From: Amblyornis subalaris
Lineage: Eukaryota > Chordata > Aves > Passeriformes > Ptilonorhynchidae
Direction of reading: 5' to 3'
DNA length: 64,000 bases
Assembly: GCA_018881555.1 (NCBI GenBank)
Contig: JACAXG010000052.1
Span: 2,542,001-2,606,000 of the forward strand
Part shown: positions 12,101 to 22,020 of the stretch, in pieces
Position numbering within the stretch: position 1 is the stretch's first letter
Layout: each line of letters begins with the position of its first letter
Made by a program: the position numbers and the translations under genes
The notes under the pieces: generated by a model
What the model saw: the letters and a program-made list of their open reading frames with translations, nothing else
What the model was told of the DNA's origin: nothing
Database searches by the model: none

Positions 12101-15100
12101 AGAACTTGCTTCAGTCCTCTAGAAGAAAAATGTAGGATGATTCTTCAGGATAACGAAAACTTATTTGACTTAGATTTTTTTAATTGTTGTCTGGAAAAAG
12201 TAGTAATCTAGTTCCTTAGTTCATAATGAACTATCCCAATTGGTTTACTGCTCTGGATGCGATTCTGACTTCACACGTAAGTGTGTTTTGTATTGACACT
12301 GTCCAAACTGGGCTTTATTGGTATCTTTGGCAATTAAATCAAGGACTCAAATGCATACACAAATTTAGCTGATTTGCCTGAATAAGAGTGATCTCTATGT
12401 TTTGTGAACAGTGCTGACAAACAGGTAGTTTCAAGTGTACACAGCTTTTGGTAGAGAAGAATCATGAACTCTAGAAGTAGGAAAATAGCTGCATCTAATG
12501 AGTCATTTTCTTATTGAGGAACAGATTTACCTTAAGCATAAAGCATTGTTGACAACAGAATTGGATCTGACAACTAATCAATATATGCCTGCTTCTCATC
12601 TTCTGATTTCTGAGAGAAGCGTCACAAGGAAATAATTTGCCACAAAGTGATATTTTTAGCAATGAACAGCACCTTTTAACCATTTTCCCTTGCAACCTTT
12701 TATAGGTTGTATAGCAAAAATTTTTGCATCAGTATCTGAAATTCCTCAGGACCACTGGGAGATGTGCTGAGAAATATGTATGTGGTACACCTCTATATAA
12801 TGTATTCTGTGGGTACAGAAACTGTCTAAAGTGATGACTGTAGCACAGGAGTTTTAAATGCAGCAAAAATAAGGCCAAAATTCAAAGAATGAAAGCTGAA
12901 ATGTGTCAATTTAGTCAAAAATAATTCAACTCTGTAACAGAGAGTTTTGACATCTTGGAAGAGGTACTTGTACTTTCATTGCTGCAAGACTGAAAGCTCT
13001 GGTTTGTTGACAACGTCAGAGCAATATATTCCCTTCTTACCTTAAGCCTGTGAATCTGAAATGATACTTCATTAGTAATCAGGTTCAAACTGTTCTTTGT
13101 TATTGGCTACCCTGTTGGTTTTAATTCNTTAGTCGCAGGTTGTTTATACGTGGGTAGATACCACTCGAGGCCCCAGGCGGCAGTTAAGCTTCATTTCACA
13201 GTGCCATCTGTACTGCAGTTAATTTCCCTCAAATGAAATATGAATGATTTGGAAAACTGAGTAAAGCTGAACTTTTCTTTCTTTACTTCCTTCCCCCCAA
13301 TCCCCTCGTGCACTGTAGATTCAGATGTATCAGCTCTCGAGGCTTCTACATGATTATCACAGAGACCTGTATAATCATCTTGAAGAAAATGAAATCAGTC
13401 CCAGTCTTTATGCTGCACCGTGGTTTCTTACACTATTTGCATCTCAGTTTCCATTGGGATTTGTAGCCAGAGTATTTGGTAAGAAAGTTTATTCTGTTGC
13501 ANTAATAAACAGAAGCAATGTCCATTGTGTTTTGAAACTCTCTGGGAGTAGTTTTCTACATACTGGGGATGTTTGGGATGACTGTTGTGGGTGAGAAGTA
13601 GCAANACTTTCTGTGGTGGGATGTCAGCNCCTTCTTAAAGAGGAAAATCCAAAAGGTGTTCTTTGAAACATCAGACTTGAGCAAATAATTATGTCTTCTC
13701 TAATTACCTTAGACAATTCCAAAGTGTAAAAGCAGAANGTTTATTGTTGCAAATGTATTTTATGCAAATATATTCAGTTTATAAAAAGTTCATCTTGTTG
13801 AACTTGCAAAGCAGAAAAAGAAAATGCATTTCTGAATTCTGATTCTTAAGTGCTTTCTAAAAAAATTTAAGAAAATTTGAAGTTAAAGGCTGTTTCAGAT
13901 ATTCATGTATATATTGAACAATTTCCAAGTCTCAGTATACCTCTGATTCCATTTATATAGTTTTTTCATTATATGCTCCTCTTCAGGTAACATCTAGTAG
14001 AGAAGCTTAAATATTGATTGTGCCTTGTAGTGTTTACAGTATCAGGATGTCAAGTAATTGTTTTTGTCTTCTTTCCTTATCCATAAAAACTGCTAGCTTA
14101 GTCAAACCTCTAGTAATGTATATTTTTTTAAATTTAAATTTATTTATTAATGTAAGACTCACTGTACTCGTATATGCACCAAGAATCTAGGAGCATACAT
14201 AATGTACTTCCTCTTAAATCAGATACTTTTTTTCCTTTGATCTTTCTGTTTTCATACGGCACCTTTTGTCTTCTCTTAAGAAATTCAACCTGACTTTGTC
14301 TCATATTTTATTACTGGAGTGTGCTAGGTTCTCAATTTGTGTGGTGTATTGGCTTGGGGGGGGAAGAGGATTTTGATTGGTTGGTTTTGGTTTTAATTTT
14401 TAAATTTTTTTTCACCTAGAGATTTCTCTATTACAGAGGTTTTTTCCATTTACAGCAAACTGTTTCTGGCTGCGGTTTGGGTGAACAAATGATTGGTGTA
14501 TTTCTTCAATGGTGTACCAATCATGTGAATATCTCTTTCCAGTGAGATTATTGAATTCTGGGACACTCAAGCATTTTGTGTTTCTTTCTTTTTTTTGGTT
14601 ATTTTTTTAGNTTTTTTTTTTCTAAATGAATTTTTTAGGGGTGAGGAAGGAGGGAAAGAGGTTCAGTGTTCATTTCTGTGTAAATGAACTGAGCAAGACA
14701 TGTTCCCATTTTAAAATTGAAAAGCTACTGTGTTGTTTTACTTCCTAATGCTTTGAATTCCTGCATTTTCAGTGTCTTATGGACCATTGTCATATAGCAG
14801 GAACAAATGGCTAATGTCTACCCTTCACAAATTATATACTTACATTTATGCTGTTTGAATGTCAATCATAGACTTGAGAAGGGAGAATTTTAGCAAGTGC
14901 GTTTGAGGGAGATGGCTGCCTCATCAGTGTCCTCATGCTACCCTGTGGTACTGGATTAGGCCAGGGATGACCTCTGAGTATCAGAATCAGGAACTGAATT
15001 TCTTCAATTGTGTAGCCCCAAACAAACACCGTGTGGTGTGACAGAGCCGACAGCTCAGGAGGTTTATTTGAACTGCTCATGTGCTGCATTCATCTCAGTA

Positions 15101-18100
15101 ACTGCAAGTCCACCACTGCTTCTGAGGCAGAATTTCTGTNCAGTCTGTGTCTACCGACCCACAGAGCCCAGACTTTCCATGTAATTATACCCCAACGTAA
15201 GGGTTTGAGGCTTAGGTTATAGCCAGTGAGATCTCTACTATGAATTTTGAAAATAATATGGAATCAATGGTTATGGAATCCACATGATTGTTTTTTAAGG
15301 ACTAGCTTCTGCCTGTAGAAAACAGTTGTGTTANGATCTGCTCCCCAAATGCTTTTCAGGCACAAGTGCACTTAGAACCAGTTATCAGTTGGTTAACAGT
15401 CCGTGGCAGACAGTGATGAAATGCTTATTGCAGATAACTGTTACAGACATAATAAACATGCAATATTTTCTTTAATGCTCTCTCACACTGTAAGATGAAA
15501 GAAAATTCTTTTATGTGCTTTAACCTCATGTTGAAATAAGACAGATTGCACTTCTGAACCGAGTACATCTGCACTATGATTGATTACAAAGAAAAACATT
15601 CCAGCAAATGTATATATTTATCCAATGACTCTATCTCCCATTTTCAAGGTACTTTAATTATTTTCTCTTTTAGACATTATTTTTCTTCAAGGAACAGAAG
15701 TAATATTTAAAGTAGCACTGAGCCTGCTTAGCAGTCAAGAAACATCTATAATGGGATGTGAGAGTTTTGAGAACATTGTCGATTTTCTTAAAACCACTAT
15801 TCCAGATATGACTCAGCCTCAAATGGAAAAAATTATTACTCAGGTAAGGATGTTTTTTTCTTTACTTTTTTGCCCCTATTTAGTTTACTTTAGAAGAATN
15901 ATGCCTAAACGATATGTAAAAGTCTTCTCAGAAGAAGATATGAAAAGCTTCTTGAGAAATACTGTCAGTGGCTGAAATCTTCATCTCTATATGTCAACTT
16001 CCTCTGCACTGAAACTTCAAATTGAGAATGAGCCTCAGTCTAGTACCTGTGGGCAGATTTCCCCTTCAGGTGGTTGTTCAGAAATAACAGAAGAGCTCTA
16101 GAAAACCATGTCTGTATGCAGGAGTGCAGTTAACACTGATACATTCCTGTGGCTTGTTAAGGTTTGAATCTTTCAGGTGCCGTTAGTTAAGAATTGATTT
16201 CTAGACAATNTGTAAATCTTTATTTCCTCATTGCACTGACTGTGAATGCCATGCTAACCCTGTGTCAGGCACTTTTGTGTCTGTCTTCACAACTCATTGA
16301 TTCTGGCAATGATAGATATGGTAGTTTAATACTTTTGATACTCTTAGAAATTAAATCTCCGTTCTGTGCTNTGCATGGGTTGCAGAGCAGTCGTGCTGTG
16401 GTGAGGATGGTAGAAATGGTTTTGTGCAAAGCTGGGTCTGAGTGAGTAAAGAATGGGTTATGTTGCCTGCAGAGGTGACTGTGGTTACATGCAGGTCAGC
16501 TCAGCTCTGCTTGCCTGTGATGTGGTCTCAATGCTGAGCAGCCCTCCAGATCTGCATTCATGTGTAGACAGCCTGTACCTTATTGCTCCTACCTAGCCTG
16601 NCTACAGGGATAGTTCTTTAATTATCTCAGTCTTGTAATTTCCAGGACCATCCTCTTATAATAGATAATGAAAGAAAAATGTAGACATTTTACAGATCTG
16701 TAATACACAGATGATTGATCAGGTAGCTATGTAGAGGAAAATGGTACTTACCCAGTTGAACACTATGTAATTTAAAGTTTTATCTCATTTGAATAGAGAA
16801 GAACAGTGAAAGTAATGTAGAACTTGGTTTTTTAGGGGATCTGTGTGTGACTTCTGTTCGTGGAATGTTTATGATCTCTAGGACAAGGAACAGAAAATCA
16901 ATGTCACTGTAGACATCCTTCCAGTCTTAGTCTAAAATATTTGGTAATTTGCAAAAGCCAAGAGGCTGTGACTAGATGTGTAAATAGATAAGGGTCATAT
17001 GGTTCCATCACTGTTAGAGGCTCAGTTCCATAGTCTTCACAATGCTTTGTCCCTAGTGTATCCCAATAAGAAAATATTATGTCATAATGCGGAGATAGAA
17101 CACAGGGAAACTGTAATAATGAAGAATGTTTTNATAGAAGTCTGTAAATGAGTACTTGGAGTCAAGGGATCCAGATTTGAGGGTAGAGATCTGGTGAATC
17201 CTGGATTTAAAAATTTCACCTTGAACTTCTTAATATTTCTGAGCNGGATTCAATAAGACTTTGTCATATTATAAAATTCTTTGGTCGAATAAGACTTTTC
17301 TGATGATACATCTTGTAGTAAGAGATGGTATTTGGTAATTGTAAAAGGCNTGATCCAATTTATTCTAAAGTCCATGATTTATTATGGCTACAATAAGAGC
17401 TCTAGATGTTAAAATGCTCTTACTNTAGACTTCCCCTTAAGACTTTTTTTGAAGGGAACAGGAAACGCATCAATCAAGAAGAGTTGACTCTTAGTCAAAC
17501 ATTCATGTGAAATAAGTTCTCCTTATTGTAGTTAAAAATTGTTTTTTGTCTCATGGCAGGTGTTTGAGATGGATATTTCAAAACAGCTCCATGCCTATGA
17601 AGTAGAGTACCATGTTCTTCAGGATGAACTACAGGAAAATGTGAGTCCCTGCGATGAAGGTGAACCCCTGGAGAAGCTGGAGAGGGCAAACAATCATCTG
17701 AAAAGACAAAACATGGATTTGTTGGAGAAGCTACAGGTAAACGACTTAGGACTACAAACTCATGAAGTCATTTCTATGATTCAGCCAGTAGAGGAGAAGG
17801 TATTAAGTGCATGTGAGAAGTCTCCTANCTGCAAGAGCTTGTGCAGTTGAGCAGTTCTCTCAATTATAGTGATTCGCTTCTGTTAGGCATACTTCTAACT
17901 CCTTTGACATTCCTTGCCCTTTCCTTCTTGATTTAGATTTCTTTTTCCCCAAAATATTTCTATGCTTATCTTCCATAAAATCTATTGGCAAAATTTGTAT
18001 ATCTTAGTGAAAAATAAGTTCTCTGTCCCTTCATCTCTTTGCCTCCCTATTGGAAAGTTTTAATAAATGATCTGTAGTGTGGTAGACTTGCTTTCTCCAG

Positions 18101-20001
18101 GCCTTTGTAGGCAGGCAGTATCATTTTGTTTCCTTCTCCTGAAACTCATAGTCCTACTTCTGGAAGCTGGTCTCTCCTGGCAGACTTGACTACATCTGAA
18201 TGCCCACCANACTTTGCCTGATAAAGTTGTGCTTTAAAAAGTCCTTCCTCCTTCACTATTCACCCTTTGTCTCATAGCTTGGCCAAGACTTGTTTCAAGT
18301 TTCAATATCTATTGTCTTGCATTTCCTTGAAAGACAAGCTCTTGTTTCTTCATCATCAGGCTACTTCTTGTTATATTTTTTAATTTGCACAAGCATTGGG
18401 AAGAGCTCAGAAAGGTCAAGTCCTCATTATTTTTGTGTTTATGGGCTAAGAGTGCTATGTTGTGTTCTTTTGATACTGAAAACAGGAATCATTTGTGCTT
18501 TTTACTATGACCGATTTATATTTCTTATTTTTCTTTATTTATTTACTGCAGCGTGGGCTTTTACCTTTGTTCTGAAAATGCACCAAAGACATAGAATAAC
18601 TACGAGTGACTGATTTGAAAGGCTCTATAGAAGCATTTCTGTTCTTTTAGAGTGCTGTATGTACAGTAATGCATCTTTCTCAGTTCCTTAACCTCTTCAT
18701 CTTTTTGTTTGTATTAATGCCTTTCTCTCCTGGTTAGGCCTTAAAAAATCAATCAAATAATGAGCCAGCTGTGGTTAGGGTGATAAAAACTGTTTACCTT
18801 TATAAGGATCCTTAGGTGCACAATTCTTCAGTTGGAAATGCCGAAAAATGCCGCCCCCACGTGATGTGTATACCATTTTTATAGATTTTGCAAATTAGCA
18901 TATCTGACAAGAATTACCACTCAGAACTGTGATTTGTGAGGTAATTTCCCTCTCGTTGTAATCCCTTCTAAACCCNCCTTCTTTTAGAGTGCTAACTTTG
19001 TAAAAATACATCTCAAAGAGCTGGTCTCGAGACCAGAGAACGAAGATAGCNTAGGGCCTTGAAATGTGCTTTGTCTTCCTGTCTATCAGGGCACAGAACA
19101 GTATGAGGAACATAAAGTGCAAACTACAGCTATATGTGGTAAAATTTAAAGAGAATATGTAAGAGAAAAAAAAGGTAAAAACTTAATTTGGCATCAGTAT
19201 AACTTCTTCATTCCTCTGCTTGCACCCTTTCGTAGGAATAATCAGGATTCCTCCACTTTCCACAGAGGGAACTGCTACTGCTGAGGTCCAAGGTTTCTTT
19301 GACAAGTCTAATGAAGCTGTAGGTCTTTTATTGGAGAATAGAGAACACTGTCTGCTTCTAGACTTAAGGTTCTCTTTCCCTCTAACCTCTCCATCCTGCT
19401 AATTTGCTTTATCACAGAGAGTTCCCTTTGTTCCATCACTGTCAGACAGGTCATCTCTTCCAGTGCTACTCCAGTTGCTGACTTCCTTTTTCTCCCTGCA
19501 GCTCCACTTCCCTGTTACTCTCAACTATCACTTGCTTGCTGCAACTTGTATTTCTCCTTCCCTCTGTATAGCTTTGAGAAATCCTTCAGACTGATCTAGT
19601 CACTGTAAGGAGATTTTGTGTATGATACGCAGTAAGCATTCCTTGTATTGTCTCCCTGCACAGAAGTCTTTTAGAAGTAGCTATGTANTTCTTTTCTTAA
19701 CAGATACCACGTCATAATATTAAAAGAAAAGTATTCAGAATTCATCAATTTTTTATAATGTTATTGTTTACAGGTTGCTCACGCTAAAATTCAGAGTCTG
19801 GAAGCCAGCCTGGAGACTGTTTTGACACGAGAGAACAAAATGAAGACTGTAGTTCAGTCCCTGGAACAGGAGAAGAAAGCATATCAAAAGACTCTTGAGC
19901 AGATAGTGAAGTATTTGCCGGCAGAAGTGGTGTCCGACTGTGAATTGCTCCTGAAGGAAGTAAACTACAACCCAAATAATAAAATATGGAGTAAGCCATA
20001 A
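3024..20001 (+). CDS. TBC1D1: TBC1D1, C-terminal 555 residues (nine exons, spliced)
   Basis: TBC1D1 is a Rab GTPase-activating protein. In mammals it is phosphorylated by AKT and AMPK and controls GLUT4 vesicle traffic and fuel use in skeletal muscle, acting on Rabs such as Rab8A, Rab10 and Rab14. The joined exons are 3024-3184, 4152-4361, 7956-8114, 9642-9800, 10262-10506, 13319-13478, 15674-15843, 17560-17736 and 19774-20001. They total 1,669 nt and read in one frame to TAA at 19999-20001. Counting from the first full codon at 3025, the TBC domain begins near residue 177, the arginine finger is residue 231, the catalytic glutamine is residue 268, and a coiled coil covers about 430-530. The middle exons (for example [13 protein letters not shown] and NCRAKIR) match TBC1D1 better than its paralogue TBC1D4. 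The N-terminal PTB domains and the start codon lie upstream of the window. Mammalian TBC1D1 is about 1,170 residues, so roughly the last half is here. Confidence 0.97.
3185..4151 (+). other. TBC1D1: TBC1D1 intron, 967 bp, with exact tandem duplication
   Basis: This is a GT-AG intron. It is AT-rich and contains one exact 34-bp tandem duplication at 3952-4019, described separately. The rest shows no coding similarity and no recognisable repeat. Confidence 0.85.
3952..4019 (+). repeat. 34-bp unit, two identical tandem copies
   Basis: The unit at 3952-3985 is repeated without a mismatch at 3986-4019. Each copy begins TTATTTAAAAATAATTCTC and ends with TGTTGAACTGCG, and two further bases of identity follow. 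It lies in the intron about 130 bp upstream of the 4152 exon. Perfect identity in non-coding DNA suggests a recent duplication, a segregating length polymorphism or an assembly artefact. Confidence 0.97.
4152..4361 (+). CDS. TBC1D1: TBC1D1 exon: linker before the TBC domain
   Basis: The acceptor is TTTGCAG and the donor GT is at 4362. The exon is 210 nt with phase-1 introns on both sides, so it could be skipped in frame. It encodes an acidic, proline-rich stretch ([16 protein letters not shown]), then a basic helical segment with [20 protein letters not shown]. This helical segment is among the best conserved parts of TBC1D1 and TBC1D4 outside the GAP domain. The last codon is split as G|CA (Ala) with the exon at 7956. 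Confidence 0.96.
4362..7955 (+). other. TBC1D1: TBC1D1 intron, 3.6 kb
   Basis: GT at 4362, AG at 7954-7955. It holds short poly-T tracts (around 6307-6340) and a few ambiguous bases. No coding exon, RNA gene or clear transposon was seen. A short TCATAG-type motif near 5385 faintly resembles the end of a CR1 element but is too short to call. Confidence 0.8.
7956..8114 (+). CDS. TBC1D1: TBC1D1 exon: entry to the TBC domain
   Basis: The acceptor is TGTTCTAG and the donor GT is at 8115. The exon is 159 nt, phase 1 on both sides. It encodes [19 protein letters not shown] followed by [13 protein letters not shown], the helical lead-in directly before the Rab-GAP domain. The open frame continues past the donor for about 100 nt, but similarity to the family stops exactly at the donor, which fixes the exon end. 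The last codon is split G|GT (Gly). Confidence 0.96.
8115..9641 (+). other. TBC1D1: TBC1D1 intron, 1.5 kb
   Basis: A GT-AG intron with a good acceptor (CCTGCAG). I see no additional exon, repeat family or RNA gene in it. Confidence 0.85.
9642..9800 (+). CDS. TBC1D1: TBC1D1 exon: TBC motif A and IxxD of motif B
   Basis: The acceptor is CCTGCAG and the donor GTAAGT is at 9801. The exon is 159 nt, phase 1 on both sides, the same size and phase as the exon before it. It opens the TBC domain with [15 protein letters not shown] (the RxxxW motif A) and continues through [20 protein letters not shown] to [14 protein letters not shown] is the first part of the IxxDxxR motif, and the arginine itself is the first full codon of the next exon. 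Confidence 0.97.
9801..10261 (+). other. TBC1D1: TBC1D1 intron, 461 bp
   Basis: A short GT-AG intron that splits the catalytic motif B. One ambiguous base near 10107. Nothing else was recognised. Confidence 0.9.
10262..10506 (+). CDS. TBC1D1: TBC1D1 exon: catalytic core with Arg and Gln fingers
   Basis: The acceptor is TTACATCAG and the donor GTAAGT is at 10507. The 245-nt exon carries the catalytic centre. The first full codon, CGG at 10264-10266, is the arginine finger of IxxDxxRTFP. CAA at 10375-10377 is the glutamine finger in GYCQGISF (the YxQ motif). TBC proteins use this pair to supply in trans the residues that speed GTP hydrolysis on Rab proteins. The rest, [20 protein letters not shown], is the helical core. 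Both catalytic residues are intact, so a GAP-competent protein is expected. Confidence 0.98.
10507..13318 (+). other. TBC1D1: TBC1D1 intron, 2.8 kb
   Basis: GT at 10507, AG at 13317-13318 after a C/T-rich tract. A pyrimidine-rich patch lies near 10640-10790. No exon, RNA gene or recognisable transposon was seen. Small open frames on both strands have no family similarity. Confidence 0.8.
13319..13478 (+). CDS. TBC1D1: TBC1D1 exon: TBC domain, helical core
   Basis: The acceptor is CACTGTAG and the donor GTAAGA is at 13479. It encodes [20 protein letters not shown] and then [20 protein letters not shown] to RVF, among the most conserved parts of the TBC1D1/TBC1D4 GAP domain. It ends with one base of an Asp codon completed at 15674. 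The open frame past the donor is read-through. Confidence 0.97.
13479..15673 (+). other. TBC1D1: TBC1D1 intron, 2.2 kb, T-rich
   Basis: A GT-AG intron ending in CTCTTTTAG. It contains AT-rich stretches (around 14120-14150) and a broken poly-T run at 14581-14622. Ambiguous bases become frequent from here to about 19 kb. No exon or known repeat family was recognised. Confidence 0.8.
14581..14622. repeat. Poly-T / T-rich low-complexity tract
   Basis: An interrupted T tract containing one ambiguous base, inside a TBC1D1 intron. On the minus strand it would read as an A-rich tail, but no retroposon body was recognised beside it. Confidence 0.8.
15674..15843 (+). CDS. TBC1D1: TBC1D1 exon: end of the TBC domain
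   Basis: The acceptor is CTTTTAG and the donor GTAAGG is at 15844. It encodes [19 protein letters not shown], then [17 protein letters not shown] and EKIITQ, the last helices of the GAP domain. Phase 1 in, phase 0 out. It is strongly conserved with mammalian TBC1D1; IVDF for IVEF and TQPQ in the loop are the kind of small changes expected between bird and mammal. Confidence 0.96.
15844..17559 (+). other. TBC1D1: TBC1D1 intron, 1.7 kb
   Basis: A GT-AG intron with the acceptor ATGGCAG before 17560. It contains eight ambiguous bases, one of the densest clusters in the window. No coding or repeat feature was recognised. Confidence 0.8.
17560..17736 (+). CDS. TBC1D1: TBC1D1 exon: start of C-terminal coiled coil
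   Basis: The acceptor is ATGGCAG and the donor GTAAAC is at 17737. The 177-nt exon has phase 0 on both sides. It encodes [20 protein letters not shown], a variable acidic loop, then [20 protein letters not shown]. The last segment has the heptad spacing of leucines expected of a coiled coil. The loop ([10 protein letters not shown]) is the least conserved part and corresponds to the serine-rich loop in mammals. Confidence 0.96.
17737..19773 (+). other. TBC1D1: TBC1D1 last intron, 2.0 kb
   Basis: GT at 17737, TTTACAG before 19774. It contains a perfect CACGTG E-box at 18858-18863 next to a C-rich run. An open frame near 18290-18613 is rich in hydrophobic codons but shows no family resemblance and is probably chance. 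No repeat family was recognised. Confidence 0.8.
19774..20001 (+). CDS. TBC1D1: TBC1D1 last coding exon and stop codon
   Basis: The acceptor is TTTACAG. The exon encodes 75 residues and the TAA stop at 19999-20001. The first part, [20 protein letters not shown] through [13 protein letters not shown], continues the coiled coil. It is followed by the family tail with [12 protein letters not shown] and the terminus KIWSKP. The mammalian terminus is slightly longer and reads NKAKIGNKP, so the last residues diverge while the NPNN core is kept. Minus-strand open frames here are shadows. Confidence 0.97.
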   Translation, partial: VAHAKIQSLEASLETVLTRENKMKTVVQSLEQEKKAYQKTLEQIVKYLPAEVVSDCELLLKEVNYNPNNKIWSKP

Positions 20002-20190
20002 ACCAGGGTTTTCTAGGCAGCATTTCTTCAAAAAAAAAGGGAACGAAAAAATGAGTATGCTGCTTTCAATAGCTACTTAGCAATAGGCAACGGTATTATC
20101 CAAAAATAGTGCTGGGACACTCATAGCTACAGATGGGCCTTCAAGTGTCAGTATGCAAATTCAGGCTACTAATTTTTTTATGATTATGTA

Positions 20191-20196
20191 AATAAA
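20191..20196 (+). terminator. TBC1D1: Possible proximal polyadenylation signal
   Basis: A canonical AATAAA about 190 bases after the stop codon. Use of this site would give a very short 3' UTR. It is a weaker candidate than the distal one because such hexamers are common by chance in AT-rich sequence. Confidence 0.3.
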
Positions 20197-21998
20197 TCAC
20201 AAGGGGGAAAAAAGGATTCTCACATGTAATTATGATGAGTAAATGTATATTTAGAGTTGACCTAAAGGAAAAGAGAAATTGGAGTAGACAAAGATAACGG
20301 TGATCTGCAAATTCACTCTGGATGTGCTTGTCTTGTAGTGAAATGAGGATAGCGTGTCTTTATATATATATGTATATTGAATATGTTGAATAATACTTGA
20401 AGAAAAAAAAAGGAGAATGTAGTTTTCCCTCCAAAGAGCAGCATGTTTCACATTTTCTGTGGAAAATCTGTGTGAACTCATGCGTGCCTCTCTTTTAATT
20501 CTACTGATATAGTGAGCACAGACCAATAAGCAGAAAAAGTACCATGACTTGGTTTGTACAGGAAGAGCTGTAGTGCCATCCACTGCCTGGGCTGTGCCAG
20601 TCAGCAGTGTATTCCACATGCATGTTGGAACTGGAAACAAAAAGCATTGCATATAGCTCCGCCTCCATAACCCAGAGCTAGGAAATAGGTGTCTGTGCGC
20701 ACTCGCAGAGCTTGCAAAGGCAAGAGCTAACAGTGACTGCTAATTCCTCCCTGGCCTGTTTGGTTCCACCTGTCCTGGGCTTGATCCTGATGACACGAGG
20801 AAGGAAGCACAGCTGTGGGGTGGTATTTATCCTGATGTTAATTTTCCACCAGAGACTTGCTGTCGCAAGAGTTAGGTGTGTAAGGNGTTCTCATTTAACC
20901 AAAGAAATACTGCAAGAAGCCTTGTCTAATTGTACTGGGATGCAGAAAGCTGTGTTAAAATTTATTTGAGGAGAAAATCGTGGTAGGTTGCAGGAAGTTT
21001 AGTGTAAGTGCACAAGAAAGGACCAAGCAAGTCTCAAAGATCATGTACCTTTCAGTTTTCACGTATACAGTGGCTATACATTTAAAAGGGGATCCTGAAG
21101 TACAGGCACAATTTTAATAACACTTTCCAGGCTATTTCTGTTTTAATACTGCTTTGTAGTCTTCTTTTTAAAATGAAAGTCATTAATTTGTGTGTTCTGG
21201 GCAGAAGGTGAGATAAGTTCTGATCATTTCAAGGGAGAAAATATGTTTATAAAGGTATAAAAAGTTGCATATAGATTTGAAAATGTTTTTGAGTGGAATT
21301 TTTGAGAAGGCTTAGACAAGTGTGTAATAGACAAGTATTTTGGAGTGCATGTCTGAACCCTTAATTGCGTGTTACAGTGGCTCATGTTATCTCTTACCGT
21401 TTATACTGTATTTCAGGAAACACTTATTCTTTTTAGTAAGAAACCAATTAAGCAAAGTGCCAAATCCAGCAGTGTCTTTTTGCATAAGATTGTCCAACTT
21501 AGAAAGCAAGGACTGAATATCACTGCTTTCTAACTACTATGCTTTATGTTACCATAAAAGTGAGGAACAACAATGCTTATTTGCTGCTCACTGCTGTGGA
21601 ACTTAGGGGCTTGGGCTCTCCTGGGCTTTTTTGTTGTTTTTTACTTCCATGATGTTTTATTTGATTAAAGATACTGATTTAATTATCAGTCTTTCTTTTT
21701 ACATTTGGGGTGAAAGGTCTTAACACTGTGTATAAAATTATGTGGAATCTGTCTAGATATTTCAAGAATGTTGTATTGTACTAGATGAGAAAATGCCTAG
21801 TGAAAAGGCAGTTCTTTGCAGTTTTGTTCAGAGTAAGTTTTAGCTGATGTGTACATAAAAACCAATCCCAGGAACTGCAGCAGCATCTATTACAAAGAAT
21901 CAAGGTTATTCAGATACATCTTTAAAAAAGATGCACTGAATGAGCTTTATCCTCTGTTTCACTTATAAATTTTTTCATGTAATGCCTGGAGAAATTCC

Positions 21999-22004
21999 AA
22001 TAAA
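21999..22004 (+). terminator. TBC1D1: Likely distal polyadenylation signal of TBC1D1
   Basis: A canonical AATAAA (CCAATAAATGTCATTGC context), with a T-rich stretch about 45 bases downstream that could serve as the downstream element. The distance from the stop fits a UTR of usual length. Confidence 0.55.
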
Positions 22005-22020
22005 TGTCATTGCTGCATTT

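Larger units (their letters stand above)
20002..22020 (+). other. TBC1D1: TBC1D1 3' UTR (end inferred)
   Basis: The 3' UTR starts after the TAA. The best end is about 15-20 bases after AATAAA at 21999-22004, giving about 2 kb. The sequence is AT-rich, with a short (TA)n run near 20360-20375 and A-rich patches. An earlier AATAAA at 20191-20196 could give a short isoform. The end is inferred from signals only; no transcript data were available. An antisense open frame of 133 codons (20251-20652) looks like chance. Confidence 0.65.

Noticed and set aside
18290..18613. Hydrophobic 107-codon frame in the last TBC1D1 intron
   Set aside because: T-rich intronic sequence, no splice-compatible similarity to TBC1D1 or another protein.
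20251..20652. 133-codon minus-strand open frame in the TBC1D1 3' UTR
   Set aside because: No recognisable domain, AT-rich composition; likely chance.
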